Origin: Janthinobacterium sp. J1-1
GTDB lineage: Bacteria; Pseudomonadota; Gammaproteobacteria; Burkholderiales; Burkholderiaceae_D
Direction of reading: 5' to 3'
NCBI RefSeq assembly: GCF_030944405.1
Contig: NZ_CP132339.1
Span: 1,488,001 to 1,552,000, forward strand
DNA length: 64,000 bases
Shown: one piece after another, positions 1 to 11,401 of the stretch
Position numbering within the stretch: position 1 is the stretch's first letter
How the letters are laid out: each line of letters begins with the position of its first letter
The notes under the pieces: model-generated
The model's database searches: none
What the model saw: only the letters and a program-made list of their open reading frames with translations
What the model was told of the DNA's origin: nothing
Position numbers and translations under genes: made by a program

Positions 1-251
1 TCATTGAGCTCGAAAATGGCCTTGCCCGTTTCAAAATGGTTGCGGTTAAGCAATCCAGCTTGTTCGAACTGGGTCAGGACACGGTAGACAGTTGCCAGGC
101 CAACGTCCATATTGTCGGCCAGAAGAATTTTATAGACGTCTTCCGCCGTCAGGTGGCGTACCGGGCTACTCTGGAAGATATCGAGTATCTTCAGCCGTGG
201 CAGGGTGGCTTTCAGGCCGCTTGCCTTGAGATCACTAGGATTGTTACTCAT
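1..251 (-). CDS. fur: Ferric uptake regulator Fur (3' end cut by window edge)
   Basis: Iron-responsive DNA-binding repressor of iron-uptake genes. The visible first 83 residues start [16 protein letters not shown] and carry the Fur winged-helix fold, including the stretches [32 protein letters not shown] and [16 protein letters not shown], which are typical of proteobacterial Fur. The metal-binding C-terminal half lies beyond base 1, so metal ligands cannot be checked. The gene is divergent from bamE, with about 120 bp between the two starts; this neighbourhood (fur next to the bamE/omlA lipoprotein gene) is common in beta- and gammaproteobacteria. Zur or PerR are less likely given the close match to Fur in this part. 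Confidence 0.93.
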   Translation of the reverse strand, partial: MSNNPSDLKASGLKATLPRLKILDIFQSSPVRHLTAEDVYKILLADNMDVGLATVYRVLTQFEQAGLLNRNHFETGKAIFELN

Positions 252-374
252 GTTTGTTGCTCGTATGTGGGTCAGGTGCTTTATCATATAGCGTTTTGTC
301 GGCGAGTGCCAAAATAAGCATTTTTGGGTGGACCAGTCACTCCTGGCGTTTTGTTCATCAAATTGAGGTCATTT

Positions 375-1070
375 ATGCGCGTCACACCGGCTGTATTGCC
401 ATCCTTGCGTCACCGTATTTCATTCCGAGCACCGGTCGTTGCAGGCCTGGTTTGCGTTGCGCTGATGGCGACCGGCTGTGCCAGCCGTGGCATCCTTGGT
501 GAAAAACCGGCGATCACCCAGAAAGAAGGCAAGGAAGTCGTGCCCGACCAGGGCGCCCAGACCACGACAGTTACACCGCTGCAGAAATTCATGTGGTTTT
601 TCTCGCCGTACCGCCCGGACATTCAGCAAGGCAACTTTGTCTCCGAAGAGATGCTGGCCCAGCTGAAAGAAGGCATGACGCGCGACCAAGTCCGTTTTAT
701 CCTCGGCACGCCCTTGCTGGCCGACCTGTTCCACGCCGACCGCTGGGATTACCCGTTCCGCCTGGCCCGCGGTAGTGGCGAAACCACCAGCAGCCGCGTG
801 GTCGTCCACTTTGACAAGGAAGGCAAGGTCGCGCGCTTCGAAGGCGGCAACCTGCCGACCGAAAAAGAATATATCGACCGCATCGCCGGCCCGTCGCCAT
901 TCGCCAAGCTGGCCAAGGCCGGTGCGCCGGCCGCCGTGGTGCCGTCGCCGGTAGCGCCGTCCGCCGTGCCGGCTAACCCGGACAATACGCCGGCGATGAT
1001 TCCGGTGACCAAACCCGTCGTGACGCCAGCCTCCACGCCGGCCGAGCCTGCACCTGCCCCCACCAAATAA
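375..1070 (+). CDS. bamE: Outer membrane protein assembly factor BamE (SmpA/OmlA lipoprotein)
   Basis: Lipoprotein subunit of the BAM complex that inserts beta-barrel proteins into the outer membrane. The start at 375 is preceded by a TTGAGGT ribosome site; an upstream in-frame ATG at 324 would add 17 residues ahead of the signal peptide and is less likely. A signal peptide ends in a lipobox LMATG|C with Cys35. The SmpA/OmlA domain follows, with the signature residues GMTRDQVRFILGTP, the DRWDYPFRL segment and the strand VVVHFDKEGKV. The last 50 or so residues are a Pro/Ala/Val-rich tail, making the protein (231 aa) longer than E. coli BamE. It diverges from fur and is followed after 18 bp by dapB. 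Confidence 0.94.
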   Translation: MRVTPAVLPSLRHRISFRAPVVAGLVCVALMATGCASRGILGEKPAITQKEGKEVVPDQGAQTTTVTPLQKFMWFFSPYRPDIQQGNFVSEEMLAQLKEGMTRDQVRFILGTPLLADLFHADRWDYPFRLARGSGETTSSRVVVHFDKEGKVARFEGGNLPTEKEYIDRIAGPSPFAKLAKAGAPAAVVPSPVAPSAVPANPDNTPAMIPVTKPVVTPASTPAEPAPAPTK

Positions 1071-1088
1071 GTTGCTGTAAACATTAAA

Positions 1089-1898
1089 ATGACTGAACTG
1101 AAAATTGCAATCGCCGGCGCCAGTGGCCGCATGGGCCATATCCTGATCGAAGCCGTCGGCAACGCGCCCGACGCCGTGCTGGCTGGCGCGCTCGACCGTG
1201 CCGGTGCGCCATCGATCGGCCAGGATGCCGCCGCTTTCCTCGGCAAGCCGGCCGGCGTGGCGATCGAGTCCGAGCTGGCCAAAGGCCTGGCCCATGCCGA
1301 CTACCTGATCGACTTCACCCGTCCCGAAGGCACCTTGCAGCACCTGGCGTACTGCGCCGAGCACGGCATCAAGATGATCATCGGCACCACCGGTTTCGAC
1401 GAGGCCGGCAAGGCGGCGATTGCCGCCGCCGCCGAAAAGACCGCCATCATGTTCGCGCCGAACATGAGCGTGGGCGTGAACGTCACCATGAAGCTGCTGG
1501 AACTGGCCGCGAAAAGCTTGTCCGAAGGCTACGATATCGAAATCATCGAAGCCCATCACCGCCACAAGGTCGACGCGCCGTCGGGCACCGCCCTGCAAAT
1601 GGGCGAAGTGGTGGCGGGGGCTTTGGGCCGCGACCTGAAGGAATGCGCCGTGTACGGCCGCGAAGGCGTGACGGGCGAACGCGACCCGTCGACCATCGGC
1701 TTTGCCACCATCCGCGGCGGCGATATCGTGGGCGACCATACGGTGCTGTTTGCCGGCATCGGCGAGCGCATCGAGATCAGCCACAAGTCCAGCAGCCGCG
1801 TCACCTACGCCCATGGCGCCCTGCGCGCCGCGCGTTTCCTGGCCCACAAGCCAACCGGCCTGTACGACATGCAGGACGTGCTGTCGCTGAAGAACTGA
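1089..1898 (+). CDS. dapB: 4-hydroxy-tetrahydrodipicolinate reductase
   Basis: Cytosolic enzyme of the diaminopimelate/lysine pathway that reduces 4-hydroxy-tetrahydrodipicolinate with NAD(P)H. The 269-aa length is normal for the family. The N-terminal Rossmann loop GASGRMG (residues 10-16) binds the cofactor, and the DapB signature [13 protein letters not shown] (residues 156-168) carries the catalytic His and Lys. It lies 18 bp after bamE, and its stop is 8 bp before the barstar-like gene, so the three are probably co-transcribed. Confidence 0.97.
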   Translation: MTELKIAIAGASGRMGHILIEAVGNAPDAVLAGALDRAGAPSIGQDAAAFLGKPAGVAIESELAKGLAHADYLIDFTRPEGTLQHLAYCAEHGIKMIIGTTGFDEAGKAAIAAAAEKTAIMFAPNMSVGVNVTMKLLELAAKSLSEGYDIEIIEAHHRHKVDAPSGTALQMGEVVAGALGRDLKECAVYGREGVTGERDPSTIGFATIRGGDIVGDHTVLFAGIGERIEISHKSSSRVTYAHGALRAARFLAHKPTGLYDMQDVLSLKN

Positions 1899-1906
1899 GG
1901 ACCGAC

Positions 1907-2233
1907 ATGGCCACTGCGATACTGAACGGCAAAGAGATCACCGACGAAGCGAGCTTTCACGCGCAATGCGTGCAAGCTTTCGGTTTCCCTGAATTTTACG
2001 GCAACAGCATGGACGCCTGGGTCGATTGCCTCAGCTATCTGCGCGACGAAGACGGCATGAGCAAATTCCGCCTGAAGCCGAACGAAGTGCTGGAGATCGT
2101 GCTGCAGGATGCCGACGCGCTCAAGGCGCAGGCGCCGGATCTGCTGGAAGAAGTGACGTTCTGTATCGCCGGCATCAACGAACGCTATGAGGATTATGGC
2201 GAGAAGCCGGCGTTGAAGCTGACGTTGAAATAA
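1907..2233 (+). CDS. Barstar-family protein (orphan ribonuclease-inhibitor fold)
   Basis: A 108-aa protein with the barstar (barnase inhibitor) pattern: a first strand AILNGKEI, a helix ending FGFPEFYGNSMDAWVDCLSYL that matches the barstar Y/F-YGNxxDAxxDCL signature, and a C-terminal strand PALKLTLK. Family members inhibit small secreted ribonucleases, but many chromosomal homologues have no known partner. No barnase-like gene is present in the window. The start ATG at 1907 lies 8 bp after dapB in the same direction, so expression with a housekeeping operon is likely. A perfect palindrome directly after the stop should terminate this operon. The target RNase, if any, is unknown. Confidence 0.82.
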   Translation: MATAILNGKEITDEASFHAQCVQAFGFPEFYGNSMDAWVDCLSYLRDEDGMSKFRLKPNEVLEIVLQDADALKAQAPDLLEEVTFCIAGINERYEDYGEKPALKLTLK

Positions 2234-2235
2234 AC

Positions 2236-2265
2236 AACGCCGGATCGTGTACACGATCCGGCGTT
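2236..2265. terminator. Bidirectional rho-independent terminator
   Basis: A perfect 30-bp palindrome (arms AACGCCGGATCGTGT and its complement) followed by TTTTGTTTT. It sits between the convergent barstar-like gene and the CoA-transferase gene and ends 5 bp before the stop of the latter, so it can serve both. Confidence 0.85.
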
Positions 2266-2270
2266 TTGTT

Positions 2271-3518
2271 TTACACGATCTTGCGCTCGCGCAGCCCGTC
2301 AATTTCCGCTGTGCCCAACCCCAGCCACTGCCCCAGCACCTCGTCCGTATGCTGCCCCAGCAACGGCGGCGGCAAGCGGTACTGCACCGGCGAGCCTGAT
2401 AATCGCACCGGGTTGGCCACCAGCGCCACCGTGCCTGCCGTCGGGTGCGCCATCTCCACTTTCAGGCCACGCGCCACCACTTGCGGGTCGGCAAATACCT
2501 GGTCGATGCGGTTGACGGGGCCGCACGGCACGGCCGCCAGCTCGAACGCCGTGATCCATTCGTCGGTGGTGCGCATCACCGTCGCCTGGCGCAACAGCGG
2601 GATCAATATCGCCCGGTGCGCCACGCGCTGCGGATTGGTGGCGAAACGTTCGTCCTGCGCCCATTCCGGGTGGCCGGCGATGGCGCAAAAGCGCGCGAAC
2701 TGGCCGTCGTTGCCGATCGCCAGGATCATGTCGCCATCGGCGGTCGGGAAATCCTGGTAGGGCACGATATTCGGATGCGCATTGCCCATGCGCTGCGGCA
2801 CTTTTCCTCCGCACAGATAGTTGGCCGCCTGGTTGCCCAGCGCCGCCACCTGCACGTCGAGCAGGGCCAGGTCGATATGCTGGCCCAGCCCCGAGCGAGT
2901 CCGTTCGGCCAGCGCCGCCTGCACCGCAATGGTGGCGTACAGCCCCGTCATGATATCGGTCTGCGCCACGCCCACTTTTTGCGGCCCGCCGCCCGGCTCG
3001 CCATCGGGCACGCCGGTAATGCTCATCAGCCCGCCCATGCCCTGGATCAAAAAGTCATAGCCGGCGCGCGCCGCGTATGGCCCGTCCTGGCCAAAGCCCG
3101 TAATCGAGCAGTACACCAGGCGCGGATTGAGCGCCAGCAGGCTGGCCGCATCGAGCCCGTACTGCTTCAGGCCGCCCAGCTTGAAGTTTTCCAGCAGCAC
3201 ATCGGCTTCTTGTGCCAGCCGGCGCACCAGTGCCTGGCCTTCGGGCGCGGCCAGGTCGATGCACAGCGAACGCTTGTTGCGGTTGGCGCACTGGAAGTAG
3301 GCGGCTTCCGCAGTGTCGCGCCCGTCTTCGTCCTTCAGATAGGGCGGACCCCAGGAACGGGTGTCGTCGCCACGGCCCGGCTGCTCGACTTTCACCACGT
3401 CGGCGCCCAGGTCGGCCAGCAATTGCCCGGCCCACGGGCCGGCCAGCACGCGCGACAGGTCCAGCACGCGCAAGCCCGTCAACGGCGCCGGGCGCAGGGT
3501 TGAAGCGAGGGCGTCCAT
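2271..3518 (-). CDS. CaiB/BaiF-family CoA transferase, probably glutarate CoA-transferase
   Basis: A class III CoA transferase of 415 aa. N-terminal motif LRVLDLSRVLAGPWAGQLLADLGADVVKVE is the family hallmark (positions 16-45), and the catalytic aspartate is Asp188 in QTDIMTGLYA. The ATG overlaps the gcdH stop by one base (TGATG), indicating translational coupling. Because it is coupled to glutaryl-CoA dehydrogenase and faces a LysR gene, the likely substrate is glutarate (activation to glutaryl-CoA with succinyl-CoA as donor). That specificity is inferred from context; formyl-CoA or other dicarboxylate substrates are possible within the family. Confidence 0.88.
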   Translation of the reverse strand: MDALASTLRPAPLTGLRVLDLSRVLAGPWAGQLLADLGADVVKVEQPGRGDDTRSWGPPYLKDEDGRDTAEAAYFQCANRNKRSLCIDLAAPEGQALVRRLAQEADVLLENFKLGGLKQYGLDAASLLALNPRLVYCSITGFGQDGPYAARAGYDFLIQGMGGLMSITGVPDGEPGGGPQKVGVAQTDIMTGLYATIAVQAALAERTRSGLGQHIDLALLDVQVAALGNQAANYLCGGKVPQRMGNAHPNIVPYQDFPTADGDMILAIGNDGQFARFCAIAGHPEWAQDERFATNPQRVAHRAILIPLLRQATVMRTTDEWITAFELAAVPCGPVNRIDQVFADPQVVARGLKVEMAHPTAGTVALVANPVRLSGSPVQYRLPPPLLGQHTDEVLGQWLGLGTAEIDGLRERKIV

Positions 3519-4699
3519 CAGTTGCTGAAGGCGGCGATGCCGGTGATGGCGCGGCCGATGATCAGCGCGTGCACATCGTGCGTGCCTTCATAGGTGTTGA
3601 CCACTTCCAGGTTGACCAGGTGGCGGATCACGCCGAACTCGTCGGAAATACCGTTGCCGCCCATCATGTCGCGCGCCATGCGGGCGATGTCCAGCGCCTT
3701 GCCGCAGCTGTTGCGTTTCATGATCGAGGTGATTTCCACCGCGGCCGAGCCTTCGTCCTTCATGCGGCCCAGGCGCAAGCAGCCTTGCAGGCCCATGGTG
3801 ATTTCGGTCAGCATGTCGGCCAGTTTCTTTTGCACCAGCTGGTTGGCGGCCAATGGGCGGCCGAATTGCTGGCGGTCCATGGTGTACTGGCGCGCTTTCA
3901 GGTAGCAGTCTTCTGCCGCGCCCAGCGCGCCCCAGGCGATGCCGTAGCGGGCGCTGTTCAGGCAGGTAAACGGACCTTTCAGGCCGCGCACGTCGGGGAA
4001 GGCGTTTTCTTCGGGGCAGAACACCTCGTCCATGACGATTTCGCCGGTGATGCTGGTGCGCAAGCCCACCTTGCCGTGGATCTCGGGCGCCGACAGGCCT
4101 TTCCAGCCTTTTTCCAGCACGAAGCCGCGGATCGCGCCTTCGTCGTCCTTGGCCCACACCACGAACACATCGGCGATCGGGCTGTTGGTGATCCACATCT
4201 TGGCGCCCGACAGGCTGTAGCCGCCCGGCACTTTACGGGCGCGTGTGACCATGCTGCCCGGGTCGGAGCCGTGATTCGGCTCGGTCAGGCCGAAGCAGCC
4301 GATGAATTCGCCGGTGGCCAGCTTGGGCAGGTATTTCTGTTTCGTTTCTTCATTGCCGAAAGCGTTGATCGGCACCATCACCAGGGACGATTGCACGCTC
4401 ATCATCGAACGGTAGCCCGAATCGATGCGCTCGACTTCGCGCGCGGCCAGGCCATAGCACACGTAGTTCAGGCCGGCGCCGCCGTATTCTTCCGGAATGG
4501 TCGAGCCCAGCAGGCCCAGTTCGCCCATTTCGCGGAAGATGGCGGCGTCGGTGCGGCCATGGCGGAACGATTCGAGCACGCGCGGCGCCAGGCTGCCCTC
4601 GCAATAGTCGCGCGCCGCGTCCAGCACGGCGCGTTCGTCGCTTGTCAGCTGTTCATCCAGCAGCAGGGGGGAATTCCAGTTGAATACGGTTTTGCTCAT
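3518..4699 (-). CDS. gcdH: Glutaryl-CoA dehydrogenase
   Basis: FAD-dependent acyl-CoA dehydrogenase that oxidises and decarboxylates glutaryl-CoA to crotonyl-CoA in lysine, tryptophan and glutarate degradation. The 393-aa protein starts at 4699 ([14 protein letters not shown]); the frame stays open to 4828, but the upstream part looks non-coding. The substrate and FAD loops [17 protein letters not shown] and [18 protein letters not shown], and the C-terminal catalytic Glu (about 371) in [13 protein letters not shown], fit GCDH closely, including the [10 protein letters not shown] block typical of this subfamily. It forms a two-gene operon with the downstream CoA transferase and is divergent from a LysR regulator. 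Confidence 0.95.
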   Translation of the reverse strand: MSKTVFNWNSPLLLDEQLTSDERAVLDAARDYCEGSLAPRVLESFRHGRTDAAIFREMGELGLLGSTIPEEYGGAGLNYVCYGLAAREVERIDSGYRSMMSVQSSLVMVPINAFGNEETKQKYLPKLATGEFIGCFGLTEPNHGSDPGSMVTRARKVPGGYSLSGAKMWITNSPIADVFVVWAKDDEGAIRGFVLEKGWKGLSAPEIHGKVGLRTSITGEIVMDEVFCPEENAFPDVRGLKGPFTCLNSARYGIAWGALGAAEDCYLKARQYTMDRQQFGRPLAANQLVQKKLADMLTEITMGLQGCLRLGRMKDEGSAAVEITSIMKRNSCGKALDIARMARDMMGGNGISDEFGVIRHLVNLEVVNTYEGTHDVHALIIGRAITGIAAFSN

Positions 4700-4798
4700 C
4701 ACGGGCCTCGCAAGGTGAGCGCCAGTGACGGCGCAAGATTGAATGGGACTCATGGTAGGGTGTGGGCCTGCCTTGCGCAAACGATTTTTATGCACCCA

Positions 4799-4819
4799 GA
4801 TATGCGCCATAAGCATATC
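4799..4819. promoter_or_regulatory. Inverted-repeat operator (LysR box) between gcdH and its LysR regulator
   Basis: GATATGC-N7-GCATATC, a perfect 7-bp inverted repeat containing the LysR-type T-N11-A core. It lies in the 158-bp divergent interval, 39 bp before the LysR start and 100 bp before the gcdH start, the usual place for an autoregulatory and activating site. Confidence 0.75.
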
Positions 4820-4857
4820 TTGCGGCATACTGTGGCTTTTAACGTCCAGGCAGCTCC

Positions 4858-5748
4858 ATGTCCCGCAAGATCCCCATGCTGCAGGCGCTCAATTGTTTTG
4901 AAGCGGCCGCGCGCCACCAAAGCTATACCCATGCGTCGCGCGAACTGTCGCTGACGCAAAGCGCCGTGTCGCGCCAGATTGCGTCCCTTGAAAGTTTTCT
5001 CGGCGTGCAACTGTTTCAGCGCACCCGCCATGGCGTGGTGCTCACAAGCGCCGGCGCCTCGTATGCGCGCCAGATCGCCGCCCGCCTCGATGGGCTGGAG
5101 CGCGATACCCTGGACGCCATGGCGCGCCAGGGTGGCGGCGCCTTGCAGCTGGCGTCCGTGCCCACCTTTGCCACGCGCTGGCTGATGCCGCGCCTGGCCG
5201 GTCTGGCCGCGCGGCAGCCCGAGATCGTGGTGCATATCGATGCGTATACAAAACCGTTCATGTTTGCCGATACGGAATACGATGGCGCCCTGTATGCGGG
5301 CACGCCCGAGCAGCTGGGGCGCTGGCCCGGCACGCGCGCCACCTTGCTGATGCACGAAGAGATCGTGCCCGTCGCCAGTGGACGCCTGTTGCAAGCGCGT
5401 GACAACTGGCAGCCGCAGGATCTGCTGGAACTGACCCTGTTACAACCAAGCACGCGCCCGGGCGCCTGGCGCCAGTGGTTTGACGCCATGCAGGTAGAGG
5501 GCGAAGCAAAGTATGGCGCGCGCTATGAACTGTTTTCCATGCTGGCCATGGCGGCCGTGCAGGGCCAGGGCGTGGCGCTGCTGCCACGCATGCTGGTCGA
5601 GGCCGAGCTGGCGCGCGGCGAATTGCAGATCGTGTGCGAGCGCCCACTACGCGGCCAGCGTGCGTATTATCTGATCACGCCCGAAGCGGCGCATGAAAAG
5701 CCGGCGCTGCAGCAGTTTCGCGCCTGGCTGCAGGCCGAAGCGGCTTAA
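4858..5748 (+). CDS. LysR-family regulator of glutarate/glutaryl-CoA catabolism (GcdR-like)
   Basis: A 296-aa LysR-type regulator. The N-terminal winged helix (residues 5-65) reads [31 protein letters not shown]. The effector domain follows, with the GcvA-like feature ATRWLMPRL. It is divergent from gcdH and the CoA transferase, and an inverted repeat lies between them, so activation of that operon by a glutarate-related ligand is the simplest inference. Its TAA stop overlaps the opposing stop codon of the VOC gene (shared bases 5745-5748). Confidence 0.88.
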   Translation: MSRKIPMLQALNCFEAAARHQSYTHASRELSLTQSAVSRQIASLESFLGVQLFQRTRHGVVLTSAGASYARQIAARLDGLERDTLDAMARQGGGALQLASVPTFATRWLMPRLAGLAARQPEIVVHIDAYTKPFMFADTEYDGALYAGTPEQLGRWPGTRATLLMHEEIVPVASGRLLQARDNWQPQDLLELTLLQPSTRPGAWRQWFDAMQVEGEAKYGARYELFSMLAMAAVQGQGVALLPRMLVEAELARGELQIVCERPLRGQRAYYLITPEAAHEKPALQQFRAWLQAEAA

Positions 5749-6110
5749 ACGACCTTGGCGGTGTCGAAATGCGGGTTGTCGATCAGCCCGATCTGGTTGC
5801 CGAACGGGTCGAGCAGCTCCACCGTGCGGATGCCCTCGCCCACATCCGTCAGGGGGTGGTGCAGGGTGGCGCCCAGCGCAATAAACCGTTCGATTTCCTG
5901 GGCTATGCCGTCCACGCCCCAGTAGGTGACGCTGCCCTGGGTACCGGGCTGGCCGTCCGGCAGCAGGCCCAGCTCAAAACCGCCGATATTGAAACCCACA
6001 TAAAACGGCTGGTCGAAATAGGGCTGGGTGTCGAACGCCTGGCTGTACCAGGCCTTGCCTTTTTCCAGGTCGGGAACGGGATAGGTGACGGTGCGCAAAC
6101 CCTTGATCAT
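5745..6110 (-). CDS. VOC-family (glyoxalase/bleomycin-resistance fold) protein
   Basis: A 121-aa protein with the beta-alpha-beta-beta-beta repeat of the vicinal oxygen chelate superfamily: TVTYPVPDLEKGKAWYSQAF, the central GGFELGLLP, and the closing VELLDPFGNQIGLIDNP, where a metal-site Glu is normally found (here VELLD). The substrate cannot be deduced. It lies 76 bp downstream of an AraC-family gene in the same direction, so the two may be expressed together. It is convergent with the LysR gene. Confidence 0.85.
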   Translation of the reverse strand: MIKGLRTVTYPVPDLEKGKAWYSQAFDTQPYFDQPFYVGFNIGGFELGLLPDGQPGTQGSVTYWGVDGIAQEIERFIALGATLHHPLTDVGEGIRTVELLDPFGNQIGLIDNPHFDTAKVV

Positions 6111-6186
6111 GTTTTTTCTCCTGTTTGGTCAATGTATGGTGCCAGCATGCCATGTCTCACGATGCTGCGATTGTAAAAATGGAAGC

Positions 6187-6960
6187 TCAAACCCGGCGCC
6201 GCGCCAGCCAGGCCTGTGGCGTGCTGCGCGCAAAGTCCTGGAAGTCGTGGATCAGGTGCGACTGGTCGAAATAACCATATTGCAGGGCCACCTGGGCCCA
6301 GTCGGCCTGCGCCGGCAGGGTCTTGAGCGCGCTGTTGACGGCGCGAAAGCGGCTGATGCGGGCAAACAGCTTGGGGCTGATGCCGACATGCTGGCGAAAT
6401 TGCAGCGCCAGGTGCTGGCGCGAGACATTCAACTGCGCCGCCAGCTGCTCGACGCGCAAGTCTCCACGGGCGTTGTCAATCAGTGCGACCGCGTGCAGGG
6501 CCAGGCCGGAGGCGGCCGACAGCGGCGTTTTACGCAGGCGCAGCAGCAAAAAATCTTGCAGGATCTGCATGCGTTGTGTATCCGGCAAGGGCTGCGTCCA
6601 CAGCGCATCGCCCAGGCGCGCCGCCAGATCGCGGCCCCACAGTTGCCGCAAATCGGTACGCCCATCGTTCAGCTCACAAAGCGGCAGCTGGAAAAAGCGC
6701 GCCGCCGCGCCGGGCTTGAAGCGGGCCGCCACCGTCTGCACCAGGCCGCAGCTGAGCACCTGGATCGGCGCCGTCATCATGCCGATGGCAAAGCAGGCGT
6801 CCTGCTGGTCCTGGCACAGGAGGTCGATGCAATTGTCGGGCAGCACCTGGTGCGCCATGGGCCGGTCGCGCGCGTGCACGCGGCAGGTCCAGACGCAGTC
6901 CAGCCATGGCCGCAGGGCAGGGACGGGGGCGGTTTCCTGGTAGACGAACATGGCCTGCAT
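6187..6960 (-). CDS. AraC-family transcriptional regulator
   Basis: A 257-aa regulator. The C-terminal double helix-turn-helix (about residues 155-257) contains RVEQLAAQLNVSRQHLALQFRQHVGISPKLFARISRFR and the closing FDQSHLIHDFQDFARSTPQAWLARR, typical of the AraC/XylS family. The N-terminal half (LDCVWTCRVHARDRPMAHQVLPDNCIDLL) matches the DUF6597-type sensor seen in many AraC proteins. ATG at 6960 is preferred over the TTG just before it; an ATG at 6951 is also possible. Likely target: the VOC gene downstream; the ligand is unknown. Confidence 0.87.
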   Translation of the reverse strand: MQAMFVYQETAPVPALRPWLDCVWTCRVHARDRPMAHQVLPDNCIDLLCQDQQDACFAIGMMTAPIQVLSCGLVQTVAARFKPGAAARFFQLPLCELNDGRTDLRQLWGRDLAARLGDALWTQPLPDTQRMQILQDFLLLRLRKTPLSAASGLALHAVALIDNARGDLRVEQLAAQLNVSRQHLALQFRQHVGISPKLFARISRFRAVNSALKTLPAQADWAQVALQYGYFDQSHLIHDFQDFARSTPQAWLARRRV

Positions 6961-6972
6961 CAAGGAGCATGA

Positions 6973-9744
<2,772 letters not shown>

Positions 9745-9748
9745 CCCT

Positions 9749-10360
9749 ATGACGACTTCTTCTTCCGGTTTGCTTTCACGCGTCCGCGTTCGCGTCCTGC
9801 TCGCCGTGTGCCTGGTATTGACCCTGTCGGCTTGCGGCCTTCACTTGCGCGGCTCGAACGGCAGTTTCATGCTGCCGTTCGCGACGATGAATATCGGTTT
9901 GCCCGATACCTCGCCGCTGGCGATCGACCTGAAGCGCTATATCCGCGCCGTCGGCAGCACGGAAATCGTCGACACCAGGGAAGCGGCCGACGCCACCCTG
10001 GAAGTGCTGGCCGACCCGGAGAAGACGCGCACCAAGTCCATCCTGTCGCTGAACAGTAACGGCCGCGTGCGCGAATACCAGCTCGGTTATTCGATCCAGT
10101 TCCGCGTGGTGGACAAGGCCGGCAACGTGTTGCTGGGCCTGACCACCATCGCGCTGAACCGTCCGATCACCTTCAATGAATCGCAGGTGCTGGCCAAGGA
10201 AACCGAAGAAGCGCAGCTGTACCGCGACATGCGCAACGACCTGGTGCAGCAGATCATGCGCCGCCTGGCCGCCATCAAGCCGGTGCTGCCGGCCATGTCG
10301 GTGGCGCCTGTCGCGCCGGTGACCCCGGTCCCGGTCCCGGTGCCGGCCGTGCGGCAGTAA
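9749..10360 (+). CDS. lptE: LPS-assembly lipoprotein LptE
   Basis: Outer-membrane lipoprotein that plugs LptD and helps place lipopolysaccharide in the outer leaflet. The 203-aa product has a signal peptide with lipobox LTLSA|C (Cys29), then CGLHLRG, a typical LptE N-terminus, and a C-terminal Pro/Val-rich tail. It starts 4 bp after leuS and precedes holA by 9 bp, the conserved leuS-lptE-holA order, which strongly supports the identification despite the low sequence conservation of the family. Confidence 0.93.
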   Translation: MTTSSSGLLSRVRVRVLLAVCLVLTLSACGLHLRGSNGSFMLPFATMNIGLPDTSPLAIDLKRYIRAVGSTEIVDTREAADATLEVLADPEKTRTKSILSLNSNGRVREYQLGYSIQFRVVDKAGNVLLGLTTIALNRPITFNESQVLAKETEEAQLYRDMRNDLVQQIMRRLAAIKPVLPAMSVAPVAPVTPVPVPVPAVRQ

Positions 10361-10369
10361 GGCTACGCC

Positions 10370-11386
10370 ATGCAATTGCGGATAGACGCGCTCGACGCGC
10401 ATGTGGCCAAGCCGCTGGCGCAGCTGTATGTGATCACCAGCGACGAACACCTGCTGGCGCTGGAGGCGGCCGACAAGATCCGCCGCGCCGCGCGCAAGCA
10501 GGGCTACACCGAGCGCGATGTGCTCAGCGTCGAGCGCAGTTTCAAGTGGGGCGAGCTGCTGGCGGCCAACCAGGAGCTGTCGCTGTTCGGCGATAAAAAG
10601 CTGATCGAGCTGCGCATCCCCACCGGCAAACCGGGCAAGGATGGCGGCGCGGCGCTGCAAAGCTACGCCAAAAACCTCAGTCCCGACAACCTCACCCTGA
10701 TCACGCTGCCCAAGCTGGACTGGGCCACGCAGAAGGCGGCCTGGGTCGCCAGCCTGCAGCAGGCGGCCGTCTACATCGACATCCCGAATGTGGAGCGCTC
10801 GCAGCTGCCGGCCTGGATCGGCCAGCGCCTGGCCGTGCAAGGCCAAAGCGCCGAGCGCGCCAGCATCGACTTCATCGCCGAACGCGTGGAGGGCAATCTG
10901 CTGGCCGCGCACCAGGAAATCCAGAAACTGGGGCTGCTGCACGAGCCGGGCAAGCTGACCTATGAACAGGTGCAGGACGCGGTGCTGAACGTGGCCCGCT
11001 ACGATGTGTTCAAGCTGTCCGAGGCCATGCTGGGCGGCGACCCGGCGCGCCTGGTGCGCATGCTGGAAGGCCTGAAAGGCGAGGGCGAGGCGCTGCCGCT
11101 GGTGCTGTGGGCGGTGTCCGAGGAAATTCGCACCTTATTGAAACTGAAAGCCGGCATGGCGCAGGGCAGGCCGCTGGGCGCGCTGATGAAGGAAATGCGC
11201 ATCTGGGGGCCGCGCGAGCGCATGATGGAACCGGCCTTGCGGCGTGTGTCGCTGCCGGTGCTGGAAAAGGCGCTGCAGGAAGCGGCGCAGGTCGACAAGA
11301 TGATCAAGGGCCTGCGTGCCAAGGCACATGCGGGCGATGCCTGGGACGCGCTGCTGCAGCTGGCCCTGACGATCTGCCGAGGCTAA
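10370..11386 (+). CDS. holA: DNA polymerase III delta subunit
   Basis: Clamp-loader subunit that opens the beta sliding clamp. The 338-aa protein shows family features: LYVITSDEHLLALEAADKIRRAARKQGY at the start, SLFGDKKLIELRIPTGKPGKDG (beta-interaction region), the middle segment RVEGNLLAAHQEIQKLGLL, and a C-terminal helical domain with LPLVLWAVSEEIRTLL. Its position directly after lptE is conserved in proteobacteria. Confidence 0.95.
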   Translation: MQLRIDALDAHVAKPLAQLYVITSDEHLLALEAADKIRRAARKQGYTERDVLSVERSFKWGELLAANQELSLFGDKKLIELRIPTGKPGKDGGAALQSYAKNLSPDNLTLITLPKLDWATQKAAWVASLQQAAVYIDIPNVERSQLPAWIGQRLAVQGQSAERASIDFIAERVEGNLLAAHQEIQKLGLLHEPGKLTYEQVQDAVLNVARYDVFKLSEAMLGGDPARLVRMLEGLKGEGEALPLVLWAVSEEIRTLLKLKAGMAQGRPLGALMKEMRIWGPRERMMEPALRRVSLPVLEKALQEAAQVDKMIKGLRAKAHAGDAWDALLQLALTICRG

Positions 11387-11401
11387 GCTTACGTAACCAT
11401 T

